Assembly: GCA_003725745.1 (NCBI GenBank)
Contig: RHDP01000001.1
Coordinates: 1,519,501-1,583,500 of the forward strand
From: Streptomyces sp. I6
Lineage (GTDB): Bacteria; Actinomycetota; Actinomycetes; Streptomycetales; Streptomycetaceae
DNA length: 64,000 bases
Direction: 5' to 3'
Part shown: piece after piece, positions 19,353 through 27,416 of the stretch
Layout: each line of letters starts with the position of its first letter
How positions within the stretch are numbered: the first letter of the stretch is position 1
Made by a program: the position numbers and the translations under genes
Notes under the pieces: generated by a model
The model's input: only the letters and a program-made list of their open reading frames with translations
Database searches by the model: none
What the model was told of the DNA's origin: nothing

Positions 19353-19402
19353 GGGCGCCGGAGGGCGGCGACCCGGGTCGGGGTCGCCGCCCTCCGGCGC
19401 CC
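19353..19402. terminator. bidirectional terminator hairpin
   Basis: Perfect 22-bp stem with a 6-base loop between the convergent hypothetical gene and erpA. Beyond it (19,403-19,470) are two near copies of CGGTTCAGCCGGTCCGCCCG. Confidence 0.8.
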
Positions 19403-19470
19403 GGCGGTTCAGCGGGCCCGGCCGGTTCAGCCGGTCCGCCCGGTCCGGCGGTTCAGCCGGTCCGCCCGGC

Positions 19471-19827
19471 TCAGCTGAAGGAGTCGCCGCAGGCGCAGGA
19501 GCCCGTCGCGTTCGGGTTGTCGATCGTGAAGCCCTGCTTCTCGATCGTGTCGACGAAGTCGATGGAGGCCCCACCGAGGTACGGCGCGCTCATGCGGTCG
19601 GTGACGACCCTGACCCCGTCGAACTCCTTGACGACGTCGCCGTCGAGCGAGCGCTCGTCGAAGAAGAGCTGGTAGCGCAGGCCGGAGCAGCCACCGGGCT
19701 GAACCGCGACGCGCAGCGCCAGGTCGTCCCGGCCTTCCTGCTCCAGCAGGGACTTCACCTTGGCGGCGGCGGCGTCGGACAGGAGGATGCCGTCGCTCAC
19801 GGTGGTGGTCTCGTCCGATACGGACAT
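19471..19827 (-). CDS. erpA: A-type iron-sulfur carrier (HesB/IscA family)
   Basis: 118-residue A-type carrier that delivers [4Fe-4S] clusters to client enzymes. The three conserved cysteines are present: C47 in GGCSGLRY, and C111 and C113 in the C-terminal CAC motif. ATG at 19827 has GGGAGAG upstream. It lies back to back with nadA, whose quinolinate synthase needs a [4Fe-4S] cluster, suggesting functional pairing. It is away from the suf operon as in other Streptomyces. Confidence 0.92.
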   Translation of the reverse strand: MSVSDETTTVSDGILLSDAAAAKVKSLLEQEGRDDLALRVAVQPGGCSGLRYQLFFDERSLDGDVVKEFDGVRVVTDRMSAPYLGGASIDFVDTIEKQGFTIDNPNATGSCACGDSFS

Positions 19828-20134
19828 CTGCTTCTCTCCCGGGTTGTACGGAGACTGCTTGCCGACGTTGGCAACCGGCTGGGCTCCGGATTCATTCCGG
19901 ACCGGCCCTGGTCTTTCCCTTTCATGCTCGCACATGCCCTCCCTCCGGGTCATCGACCGGTGGACGGCTCGGCACCGGGAATTGCGTCACATCGACACTA
20001 TGGACATCGTCAAAGTGACGTGAAGCGGTTATGATAGATAGTGTCAAATAGACGAAAAGGCTCTCCGGTGCACCCCGGTGGGCCACCGGACGCGGCTCCG
20101 CCGCCCCGATCGAAGAGTAGAAAGGGTGCGTGAC
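19828..20134. promoter_or_regulatory. erpA-nadA divergent promoter region with inverted repeats
   Basis: 307 bases between two start codons. Nested inverted repeats are visible: GACACTAT (19,994-20,001) pairs with ATAGTGTC (20,038-20,045), and CGTCAC (19,985-19,990) with GTGACG (20,015-20,020). A TATGAT at 20,030-20,035 looks like a -10 element toward nadA. The AT-rich 20,025-20,060 patch is unusual for this DNA. An operator for an NAD-biosynthesis or redox regulator is plausible but unproven. Confidence 0.45.
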
Positions 20135-21344
20135 GTGACCACCGCCCAGCCCTCCCTCACTGCGCCGGACGCAGCGGGAGGCTCCCAGGATGTCCAGCCG
20201 ACGCCGCTCGCCCTGCTGCTGCTCGGCCGCGAGGCCGACCCCAGGAGCGAGCGGGGCGTCGAGTGCCCCGGTGACCTTCCCTCCCGTCCGACCCGGACCT
20301 GGTGGAGCGTGCCCGTGCGGCGAAGGAGAAGCTCGGCGACAAGGTGTTCGTGCTCGGTCACCACTACCAGCGCGACGAGGTCATCCAGTTCGCGGACGTC
20401 ACCGGCGACTCCTTCAAGCTCGCGAGGGACGCGGCTGCCCGGCCGGAGGCCGAATACATCGTCTTCTGCGGTGTGCACTTCATGGCCGAGTCGGCGGACA
20501 TCCTCACCGGCGACGACCAGAAGGTCGTCCTCCCCGACCTCGCCGCCGGCTGCTCGATGGCCGACATGGCCACGGCCGAGCAGGTCGCGGAGTGCTGGGA
20601 CGTCCTCACCGAAGCGGGCGTCGCGGAGCGGACGGTGCCCGTCTCGTACATGAACTCCTCCGCGGACATCAAGGCGTTCACCGGCAAGCACGGCGGCACC
20701 ATCTGTACGTCGTCGAACGCCAGGCGGGCGCTGGACTGGGCCTTCGAGCAGGGCGAGAAGGTCCTTTTCCTGCCCGACCAGCACCTCGGCCGGAACACGG
20801 CGGTCCGCGACATGGGCATGTCCCTGGACGACTGCGTCGTCTACAACCCGCACAGGCCGAACGGCGGACTCACCGCCGAGCAGCTGCGCGACGCGAAGAT
20901 GATCCTGTGGCGCGGCCACTGCTCGGTGCACGGCCGCTTCTCGCTGGATTCCGTCAACGACGTCCGCGAGCGCATCCCGGGTGTGAACGTCCTGGTCCAC
21001 CCCGAGTGCAAGCACGAGGTCGTCGCCGCGGCGGACTACGTGGGCTCCACGGAGTACATCATCAAGACGCTGGAGGCCGCCCCGCCGGCTCCGCGTGGGC
21101 GATCGGCACGGAGCTGAACCTGGTACGCCGCCTGGCGAACCGTTTCGCCTCGGAGGGCAAGGAGATCGTCTTCCTCGACAAGACGGTCTGCTTCTGCTCG
21201 ACGATGAACCGGATCGACCTGCCGCACCTGGTGTGGGCGCTGGAGTCCCTCGCGGAGGGGAACCTGGTCAACCGGATCCGGGTCGACTCCGAGACGGAGA
21301 GCTTCGCCAAGCTGGCCCTGGAGCGCATGCTGGCGCTTCCCTGA
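20135..21344 (+). pseudogene. nadA: quinolinate synthase A, two frameshifts
   Basis: NadA condenses iminoaspartate with dihydroxyacetone phosphate to quinolinate using a [4Fe-4S] cluster. About 403 residues after repair. GTG 20135 has AAAGGG upstream and begins MTTAQPSLTAPDAAGG. The frame shifts near 20,276-20,290 and again near 21,080-21,090 (CCCCGCCGG, where CCCCGGCCGG is expected). The central frame has GHHYQRDEVIQFADVTGDSF, FCGVHFMAESADIL, DLAAGCSMADMA and WRGHCSVHGRFS. The last frame has KTVCFCSTMNRIDLP, with cluster cysteines. All conserved residues are present, only split over three phases. De novo NAD synthesis depends on it. Confidence 0.9.
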
Positions 21345-21731
21345 CCGTGACGGTCCCGCCCGCGTGCACGGGCCCCTCGTCGCCCCGGTACCCGGCCGCC
21401 AGGTGCCGGGGCGACGCCGTCCCCCGCCGGGGCCGGGCCTCCGCGCGAACGGACCCGGGGACGCACGACCAGAGCGACCCGTTCCTGCGTCAGCCGGGCC
21501 TCCGCGCGGACGGACCCGGGACAACCGGGGCGTGATACGCGGCACCAGCGGGACAACCGGGGCGTGATGCGTGCATCGGGACGACGGCGTTCCCCCGACG
21601 CGGCGGGGTCCCGAATCGTCGCCCGCCGCGCATGCCGGGGGAAGCGCTGCCGGGGTGAGAAGCCCTGCCGGGGCGAGCGCTGCCGGGGGTGGGGGTGCTG
21701 CCGTCGGGGTGGGGCGCTGCCACGTGGCGGT
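21345..21731. repeat. repeat-rich intergenic region after nadA
   Basis: 387 bases without a gene. A 28-bp unit occurs at 21,432-21,459 and 21,493-21,520 with one mismatch. A 20-bp unit CGGGACAACCGGGGCGTGAT occurs at 21,517-21,536 and 21,549-21,568. The right end has several GCTGCCGGGG-like copies. Confidence 0.65.
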
Positions 21732-22415
21732 TCAATCTGCCCCTGGGCGTACCAGACCCGACTCGTACGCGATGACCACCAGCTGCGCCCGGTCGCGGGC
21801 GCCGAGCTTCGCCATCGATCGGTTCACATGCGTCTTCACGGTGAGCGGGCTGACCTCCAGCAGGCCGGCGATCTCGTCGTTGGGGTGTCCGCCGGCGACG
21901 AGGACGAGGACCTCGCGTTCCCGGCCCGTCAGCGCGGCCAGCCGCTCCGCGTACAGCCCGGAGTCCCGGCGGTCCGGGCCTCCGCCCTGGGCCAGGAACT
22001 CGGCGATCAGGCCCTTGGTCGCCGCGGGCGAGAGCAGGGCGTCGCCGGCGGCGGCGATCCGGATGGCGTTCAGCATGTCCACGGGTTCCGCGCCCTTGCC
22101 GAGGAAGCCGGAGGCCCCGGCCCGCAACGACTGCACGACGTACTCGTCCACCTCGAACGTCGTCAGCATCACCACCCGCACCCCGGTGAGTCCGGGGTCG
22201 GCGCTGATCGTGCGGGTGGCGGCGAGACCGTCCGTACCGGGCATCCGGATGTCCATGAGGACGACATCGGGGCGGGCCGAGCGGGCCAGCTCCACGGCCT
22301 CGGCGCCGTCCGCGGCCTCCGCCACGACCTCCATGTCGGGCTCGGAATCCACCAGCACCCGGAACGCGCTGCGCAGCAGAGCCTGGTCGTCCGCGAGCAG
22401 CACCCTGATGGTCAT
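21732..22415 (-). CDS. NarL/FixJ-family response regulator
   Basis: 227 residues. The receiver domain covers 1 to about 120, with acidic pair D9/D10, phospho-acceptor D55 in VVLMDIRMPG, and a Lys in GFLGKGAE. The LuxR-type helix-turn-helix spans about 155-220 (LTGREREVLVLVAGGHPNDE, then LEVSPLTVKTHVNRSMAKLG). Start overlaps the kinase stop (ATGA), so both are made together. Targets unknown; neighbouring pspA genes are candidates. Confidence 0.93.
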   Translation of the reverse strand: MTIRVLLADDQALLRSAFRVLVDSEPDMEVVAEAADGAEAVELARSARPDVVLMDIRMPGTDGLAATRTISADPGLTGVRVVMLTTFEVDEYVVQSLRAGASGFLGKGAEPVDMLNAIRIAAAGDALLSPAATKGLIAEFLAQGGGPDRRDSGLYAERLAALTGREREVLVLVAGGHPNDEIAGLLEVSPLTVKTHVNRSMAKLGARDRAQLVVIAYESGLVRPGAD

Positions 22416-23716
22416 CCGTCCACGTCCCCCTCCGCGTCTGGCTCGACCGGCAGTATCGCCTGCACCCGGAAGCCGCCTCCGTAGCGGGGGCCCGCGGTCA
22501 GGGTGCCGCCGAGGGCCGTGACGCGCTCGCGCATCCCGACCAGTCCGTGCCCGCCGCTGCCGCCTCCGGCCACCGTTTCACCGTCCGTACCTTCCGTACC
22601 TTCCGCGCCCTCCGCGCCCTCCGCGCCCTCCGGCCCGGGTCCGGCGGGGCGGCCGTGGTCGAGGACGGTGACCTCCACGGTGCCGCCCACCCGCACGACG
22701 CTCACCTCGGCCTTCGCCGCGGCCCCGGCATGCTTGCGCACATTGGTGAGGGCCTCCTGCACGATCCGGTACGCGGCGAGATCGACGGCGGCGGGCAGCT
22801 CGGTGCCCCGGTCGGTGCGGGCCAGCCGGACCGGCAGCCCGGACCGCCGGAAGCCGTCGAGCAGCGGCTCGAGGACGGCGAGTCCCGGCGCGGGCTCGGT
22901 CGGCGCCGCCGGGTCGCCGGACTGCCGGAGCAGACCGACGGTGGCCCGCAGCTCGGTCAGCGCCGAACGGCTCGCCTCCCGCACCTGGGACAGGGCCTCC
23001 CTGGCCTGGTCGGGCCGCCTGTCCATGACGTGTGCCGCCACTCCTGCCTGCACGTTGACCAGAGCGATGTGATGGGCGACGACATCGTGGAGGTCTCGGG
23101 CGATCCGCAGCCGCTCCTCGGCCACCCGGCGGCGGGCCTCCTCCTCCCGGGTCCGCTCGGCCCGCTCGGCCCGCTCCCGCATGGCGTCGACGAAGGCGCG
23201 CCGGCTCCGTACGGCGTCGCCGGCGGCGGACGCCATGCCGGTCCAGGCGAAGAGGCCCAGGTTCTCCTGGCTGTACCAGGGCGCGGAGCTGAACAGCACG
23301 GCCGCCCCGGTCAGCACGGTCATGGTCGGCAGACCGACCCGCCAGGTCGTCGGGCGGTCGGTGCGGGACGCCACCGTGTAGAGGGCGACCACCACGGACA
23401 TGGCGACGGGCGCGGGCGGGTCGCCGGCGACGAGTTCGGCGACGGACAGGGCCCCGGTGACCGCGACCACGGGCACGGAGCGCACCCGCCGGAACACCAG
23501 AGCCCCGGCGGCCGTCACCATCAGCAGCAGACTGCGGATCTCGGGTGTGCGGGTGCCGAAGGTCGGCCCGTGGGGCCCGTGGGGGTCGGCGAACGACGCG
23601 ACGACCATGCAGAGGAGCACCGCGGCCGCGAGGCCGGCGTCGAACGCCGTCGGATGCGCGCTCAGCCAGGAGCGCGTCGGCGCGAGCCGGCTGAATCCGG
23701 TCAGAGGTGCGGTCAC
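22412..23716 (-). CDS. sensor histidine kinase (HisKA_3 type)
   Basis: 434 residues. The N-terminal half has four to five membrane helices (around residues 25-180), without a large extracytoplasmic sensor, so the signal may come from the membrane itself. The phospho-acceptor His is in IARDLHDVVAHHIALVNVQ. The ATPase part ends GHGLVGMRERVTALGG and contains an EGAEGAEGAEGTEG repeat. The GTG at 23716 is preferred over TTG 23725 because a TACCGT -10 box sits eight bases before it. Confidence 0.9.
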   Translation of the reverse strand: MTAPLTGFSRLAPTRSWLSAHPTAFDAGLAAAVLLCMVVASFADPHGPHGPTFGTRTPEIRSLLLMVTAAGALVFRRVRSVPVVAVTGALSVAELVAGDPPAPVAMSVVVALYTVASRTDRPTTWRVGLPTMTVLTGAAVLFSSAPWYSQENLGLFAWTGMASAAGDAVRSRRAFVDAMRERAERAERTREEEARRRVAEERLRIARDLHDVVAHHIALVNVQAGVAAHVMDRRPDQAREALSQVREASRSALTELRATVGLLRQSGDPAAPTEPAPGLAVLEPLLDGFRRSGLPVRLARTDRGTELPAAVDLAAYRIVQEALTNVRKHAGAAAKAEVSVVRVGGTVEVTVLDHGRPAGPGPEGAEGAEGAEGTEGTDGETVAGGGSGGHGLVGMRERVTALGGTLTAGPRYGGGFRVQAILPVEPDAEGDVDG

Positions 23717-23724
23717 GTCAGGCA

Positions 23725-23730
23725 ACGGTA
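23725..23730 (-). promoter_or_regulatory. -10 box of the kinase gene
   Basis: TACCGT (minus strand) eight bases upstream of GTG 23716. It implies a leaderless transcript and fixes the start choice. Confidence 0.45.
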
Positions 23731-24013
23731 CGGGGTCGGCCGGGACGGGACGCGGGCCCGCGCCCGCCCGTGCCCGCCCGGGGCGTACGAGGGGCGCACG
23801 GGGGCGAGGAGGGGGGTACGGGGGTGTACGGGTCGTACACGGCTGCGGAGCGGGGCCGTACCGGCGCCGGAAGGGGACCGGGCCGACACGAGGCGCACGG
23901 CCAACGGCAAGGGACCGGGCCGGCAGGGGAGGCCGGGGAGGCCCGGCCCGGCCCGGCCGGAGTGTCTTCCGGGCGGGCCGGGCCGGGGCCGGGTGCGGGA
24001 GCCGGGACCGGAC

Positions 24014-24292
24014 TCAGCCGGGGATGAGGCCGCCGTCGCTGAGCATGGCGCGGACCTCTTCGAGAGTCGCGTCCGGGGCGGGCAGGATCAGCTCGGAGGG
24101 CTCGAGGGCGTCGTCCGCCAGCGGTGCCCCGCAGCGGCGCACCTCGTCGAGCAGGGCGCACAGGGTGCGGCGAAAGCCTTCCGCGTCACCCGTCTCCATC
24201 TCGGCGAGCAGCTCGTCGTCGAGCTTGTTCAGCTCGTCGAAGTGGCTGTCCTCCAAGGTCCACTGCCCCTCCCCCATGATCCGTACGATCAT
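24014..24292 (-). CDS. PspA-associated protein (PspAA-like)
   Basis: 92 residues beginning MIVRIMGEGQWTLEDSHFDE, acidic and soluble. It matches the small protein that accompanies PspA in actinobacteria, where PspAA is thought to modulate membrane-stress response. It begins 12 bases after the pspA stop on the same strand. No catalytic residues are evident. Confidence 0.85.
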   Translation of the reverse strand: MIVRIMGEGQWTLEDSHFDELNKLDDELLAEMETGDAEGFRRTLCALLDEVRRCGAPLADDALEPSELILPAPDATLEEVRAMLSDGGLIPG

Positions 24293-24304
24293 GACGCGCC
24301 GTCC

Positions 24305-25129
24305 CTACTGCTTGTCGAACTTGTGCCGGGTACTGTTCTGGGCCTGGTCCTGCGCCGAGGCGTCGCCGCCCTCGATGGCCTGCTGCTGGGTGCCGCCCTC
24401 GGAGCCGATGGCCTGCTGGGAGGTGCCCCCGGCCAGCTCGGCCTTCATCCGCTGCAGCTCCAGCTCGACGTCCGTGCCTCCGGAGATGCGGTCCAGCTCC
24501 GCCGCGATGTCGTCCTTCGCCATCCCGGTCGGGTCGTCCAGCGCGCCGGACGCCAGGAGCTCGTCGATGGCCCCGGCCCGGGCCTGCAGCTGGGCGGTCT
24601 TGTCCTCGGCGCGCTGGACCGCCAGACCCACGTCGCCCATCTCCTCGGAGATCCCGGAGAACGCCTCGCCGATCCGGGTCTGCGCCTGGGCGGCGGTGTA
24701 GGTGGCCTTGATCGTCTCCTTCTTCGTACGGAAGGCGTCCACCTTGGCCTGCAGCCGCTGGGCGGCGAGGGTGAGCTTCTCCTCCTCGCCCTGAAGGGTC
24801 TCGTGCTGGGTCTCCAGATCGGTGACCTGCTGCTGCAGCGCGGCGCGCCGGGACAGCGCCTCGCGCGCCAGGTCCTCACGGCCCAGCGCCAGCGCCTTGC
24901 GGCCCTGGTCCTCCAGCTTGGAGGACTGGCCCTGGAGCTGGTTGAGCTGCAGTTCCAGGCGCTTGCGGGAGGTCGCCACGTCGGCGACGCCACGACGGAC
25001 CTTCTGCAGCAGCTCCAGCTGTTTCTGGTACGAGTAATCGAGGGTCTCGCGCGGATCCTCGGCCCGGTCAAGGGCCTTGTTTGCCTTCGCGCGGAAGATC
25101 ATCCCCATACGCTTCATGACACCGCTCAT
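24305..25129 (-). CDS. pspA: phage shock protein A homolog (PspA/IM30 family)
   Basis: 274-residue ESCRT-III-like protein that binds stressed membranes. An amphipathic N-terminus (MSGVMKRMGMIFRAKANKAL) precedes long coiled-coil helices between about 25 and 220 (YQKQLELLQKVRRGVADVAT, KLEDQGRKALALGREDLARE). The Gln/Gly-rich tail (GTSQQAIGSEGGTQQQAI) is typical of Streptomyces versions. ATG 25129 has AAGGGGG upstream; ATG 25117 is an alternative. Cotranscribed with the PspAA gene; the two-component system on the same strand downstream may respond to the same stress. Confidence 0.93.
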   Translation of the reverse strand: MSGVMKRMGMIFRAKANKALDRAEDPRETLDYSYQKQLELLQKVRRGVADVATSRKRLELQLNQLQGQSSKLEDQGRKALALGREDLAREALSRRAALQQQVTDLETQHETLQGEEEKLTLAAQRLQAKVDAFRTKKETIKATYTAAQAQTRIGEAFSGISEEMGDVGLAVQRAEDKTAQLQARAGAIDELLASGALDDPTGMAKDDIAAELDRISGGTDVELELQRMKAELAGGTSQQAIGSEGGTQQQAIEGGDASAQDQAQNSTRHKFDKQ

Positions 25130-25403
25130 GGGCTTCGCGCGCCCCCTTCTGACGGAACTCAGCTCCAGCTTCTCCAGAACCCACAGTACGGGCCCTGCAT
25201 CCATTACCGCACTGTTCGGGCGCCGATGCGCTCATCCCCGAGGACGACCTGCGGGCCGTCCCGCTCCCGCGCAAGGAGTAGGTGGCCGTCAGGGGGCCGC
25301 GGAGGCGCCGTCCCGTGCACGCTCCTTCTGCTTCTGCCCCTTGCAGACGAGTGCCGTTGCCGGATCGTTCCCCAGGGGGCTGGGGCTGCCGCCCGCCACC
25401 CCG

Positions 25404-25409
25404 TACCCT
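25404..25409 (+). promoter_or_regulatory. -10 box of DUF3043 gene
   Basis: TACCCT eight bases before GTG 25418, leaderless type. Confidence 0.5.
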
Positions 25410-25417
25410 TGTGTTTT

Positions 25418-26014
25418 GTGTTCCGTAGCCGTTCCAAGGAAGAGAAGGCCCCCACCGGCAAGGTGACGGCGGACCTCTCCAAGCAGCCCCGCGACCCCGA
25501 GGCCCCCAAGGGCCGCCCGACCCCCAAGCGCAGCGAAGCCCAGACCCAGCGCCGCCGGGCGCAGTCGGCCCCCCTCGACCGCAAGGCGGCCATGCGCCGC
25601 CAGCGCGAGGCGCGCCGAGCCGATCTGGCCAAGCAGCGCGAGGCGCTGGCCGGTGGCGACGAGCGCTATCTACCGGTCCGCGACAAGGGTCCGGTGCGCC
25701 GCTTCGTCCGCGACTTCGTGGACTCGCGCTTCTGTGTCGCCGAGTTCTTCCTGCCCCTCGCCGTGGTGATCCTGGTGCTCTCCATGGTCCGCGTGCCCCA
25801 GCTGCAGAACATCGCGATGCTGCTGTGGCTCGGTGTGATCGTGATGATCGTGATCGACTCGATCGGCCTCTGGATCCGGCTCAAGAAGCAGCTGAACGAG
25901 CGATTCCCGAACGAGCCGAAGCGCGGTGCGGTGGCCTACGGCCTCATGCGCACGCTCCAGATGCGCCGACTGCGGCTGCCCAAGCCCCAGGTCAAGCGCG
26001 GAGAGCGGCCCTGA
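25418..26014 (+). CDS. DUF3043 membrane protein
   Basis: 198 residues. The first 85 are highly charged (Lys/Arg-rich, SEAQTQRRRAQSAPLDRKAA). Two membrane helices follow at about 108-126 (FFLPLAVVILVLSMVRV) and 132-152 (IAMLLWLGVIVMIVIDSIG), then a basic tail. This is the domain layout of DUF3043, conserved in actinobacteria and without known function. It faces away from pspA and overlaps the methyltransferase by CTGA. Confidence 0.88.
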   Translation: MFRSRSKEEKAPTGKVTADLSKQPRDPEAPKGRPTPKRSEAQTQRRRAQSAPLDRKAAMRRQREARRADLAKQREALAGGDERYLPVRDKGPVRRFVRDFVDSRFCVAEFFLPLAVVILVLSMVRVPQLQNIAMLLWLGVIVMIVIDSIGLWIRLKKQLNERFPNEPKRGAVAYGLMRTLQMRRLRLPKPQVKRGERP

Positions 26015-27000
26015 GCGCGAGCTTCTCCCCGGCATCCGAGCGATCCGGGCAGGCCGAGCGATCCGCGCCAAGCGAGCCGTCCGCGGATTCCGGGCAGGCC
26101 GGGCGGTTCAGGGGGTCCGGGCAGTGCACGGAATCCGGGCAGGCCGACGGACCTGACGGATCCGGGAAGCCCGAGCGGCCCGGGAAGCCCGATGCCTCCG
26201 GCAGAGGCGACGTCTCCGGTTTCGCGAGCGGCGCCGCCGCCTGGCTCAAAGGTCTCGGCGGTCTACGCAACACCGTCCGGCAGGAGCTCGTGGCACGGCA
26301 GCTCGACGAGCAGCTGGCCGCCCGCTTCCCCGTCGGGCAGCGGCTGCGCGTCCTCGACGTCGGCATGGGGCAGGGCACCCAGGCGCTGCGTCTCGCCCGG
26401 GCCGGGCACAAGGTCACAGGTCTGGAGTCCGACCCGGGCCTGCTGCGGGTCGCCCGTGAGGCCCTGGCGCACGAGCCCGAGGGCATCCGGGAGCGCTTCA
26501 GGGCGATCGAGGGCGACGGCCGTGAGACGGGCGTGCACTTCCTGCCCGGTTCGTTCGACGTGGTGCTGTGCCACGGTGTGCTGATGTACGTCGAGGACCG
26601 CGACGCCATGCTGGCGGGCCTGGCGCGGATGCTGGCGCCCGGCGGCCTGCTGTCCCTGCTGGTACGGAACGCGGACGCGCTGGCGTTGCGGCCCGGGCTG
26701 GCGGGCGACTGGGACACGGCGCTGACCTCCTTCGACACGGACACGTACACCAACCGCCTCGGCCTCCGGGTGCGCGGGGACCGGCTCGCGTCGCTGACGG
26801 CGACCCTGGCCGGGATCGCCGCTCCCCTGCAGACCTGGTACGGGGTGCGGGTCTTCACGGACGGTGCGGCGGACGACGCGGAGCCGCCGTCCGGGGAGGA
26901 GCTGACCCGGCTGCTGGCGGCCGAGGACCGCGCGGGCCGGACGGACCCGTACCGCTCGGTGGCGGCGCTGCTTCACCTGTGCGGAGTACGCGGCCAGTAG
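26011..27000 (+). CDS. SAM-dependent methyltransferase, start uncertain
   Basis: Class I methyltransferase: motif I is VLDVGMGQGTQALRLARAG, motif II contains LESDPGL, and GSFDVVLCHGVLMYVED is the post-motif. The C-terminal half ends LLHLCGVRGQ. It resembles the CmoM/SmtA group, but substrate is not deducible. No ATG, GTG or TTG occurs in frame between the DUF3043 stop and residue 90. The only attractive site is a CTG at 26011 overlapping that stop (CTGA). The first 75 residues are a Ser/Gly/Pro linker with SGQA and PGKP repeats. Either CTG is used, or a base loss hides the real start. Confidence 0.8.
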   Translation: MSASFSPASERSGQAERSAPSEPSADSGQAGRFRGSGQCTESGQADGPDGSGKPERPGKPDASGRGDVSGFASGAAAWLKGLGGLRNTVRQELVARQLDEQLAARFPVGQRLRVLDVGMGQGTQALRLARAGHKVTGLESDPGLLRVAREALAHEPEGIRERFRAIEGDGRETGVHFLPGSFDVVLCHGVLMYVEDRDAMLAGLARMLAPGGLLSLLVRNADALALRPGLAGDWDTALTSFDTDTYTNRLGLRVRGDRLASLTATLAGIAAPLQTWYGVRVFTDGAADDAEPPSGEELTRLLAAEDRAGRTDPYRSVAALLHLCGVRGQ

Positions 27001-27416
27001 GGCGGCCCCGCGTCCGGCGGCCCGCACAGGCGGTCATCGCACAGGCGGATCGCACGGGACCGTGTTCACCGTGCGGTCCTGGCGCCTTCGACGGGCCGCC
27101 CGCCGGGGACGCCCGACCCGTGGAACCGCCTTTCCGCGCGTCCGACGGGCGGAAAGGCGCGGGCGCGGGATGGACGTTGGCGGCTGGGGGCGCTCGGACA
27201 GCCCCGCCTCGCGTCACCTCGGGTCGGGTCGCGTCACCTCGGGTCGGGTCGGACGGCCTCGGGTCGCCTCGGGTCGGGCGGCCTCGCCCCGGGTTGCCTC
27301 GGGTCAGGTCGGGTCGGGTCGGGTCGGGTCACACCGCGGCGACGCGCGCCTCGCCCCGGATCGACTCGCCTCGGCGCCGGCTCAGGTGACGGGGCCGCTG
27401 ACGCGTCCGTCCCCTC
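27001..27416. repeat. GGGTC-repeat intergenic region
   Basis: 416 bases without a gene. From 27,210 to 27,330 runs a minisatellite built on GGGTCGGGTC; a 20-bp unit GCGTCACCTCGGGTCGGGTC is perfectly duplicated at 27,211-27,250, and the end is four GGGTC units. Nothing else recognisable besides the unlocated promoter of the ABC gene. Confidence 0.75.

Noticed and set aside
25212-25281. Short coding-looking tail ending IPEDDLRAVPLPRKE
   Set aside because: Only about 20 codons with no usable start or upstream continuation; could be a remnant but cannot be supported.
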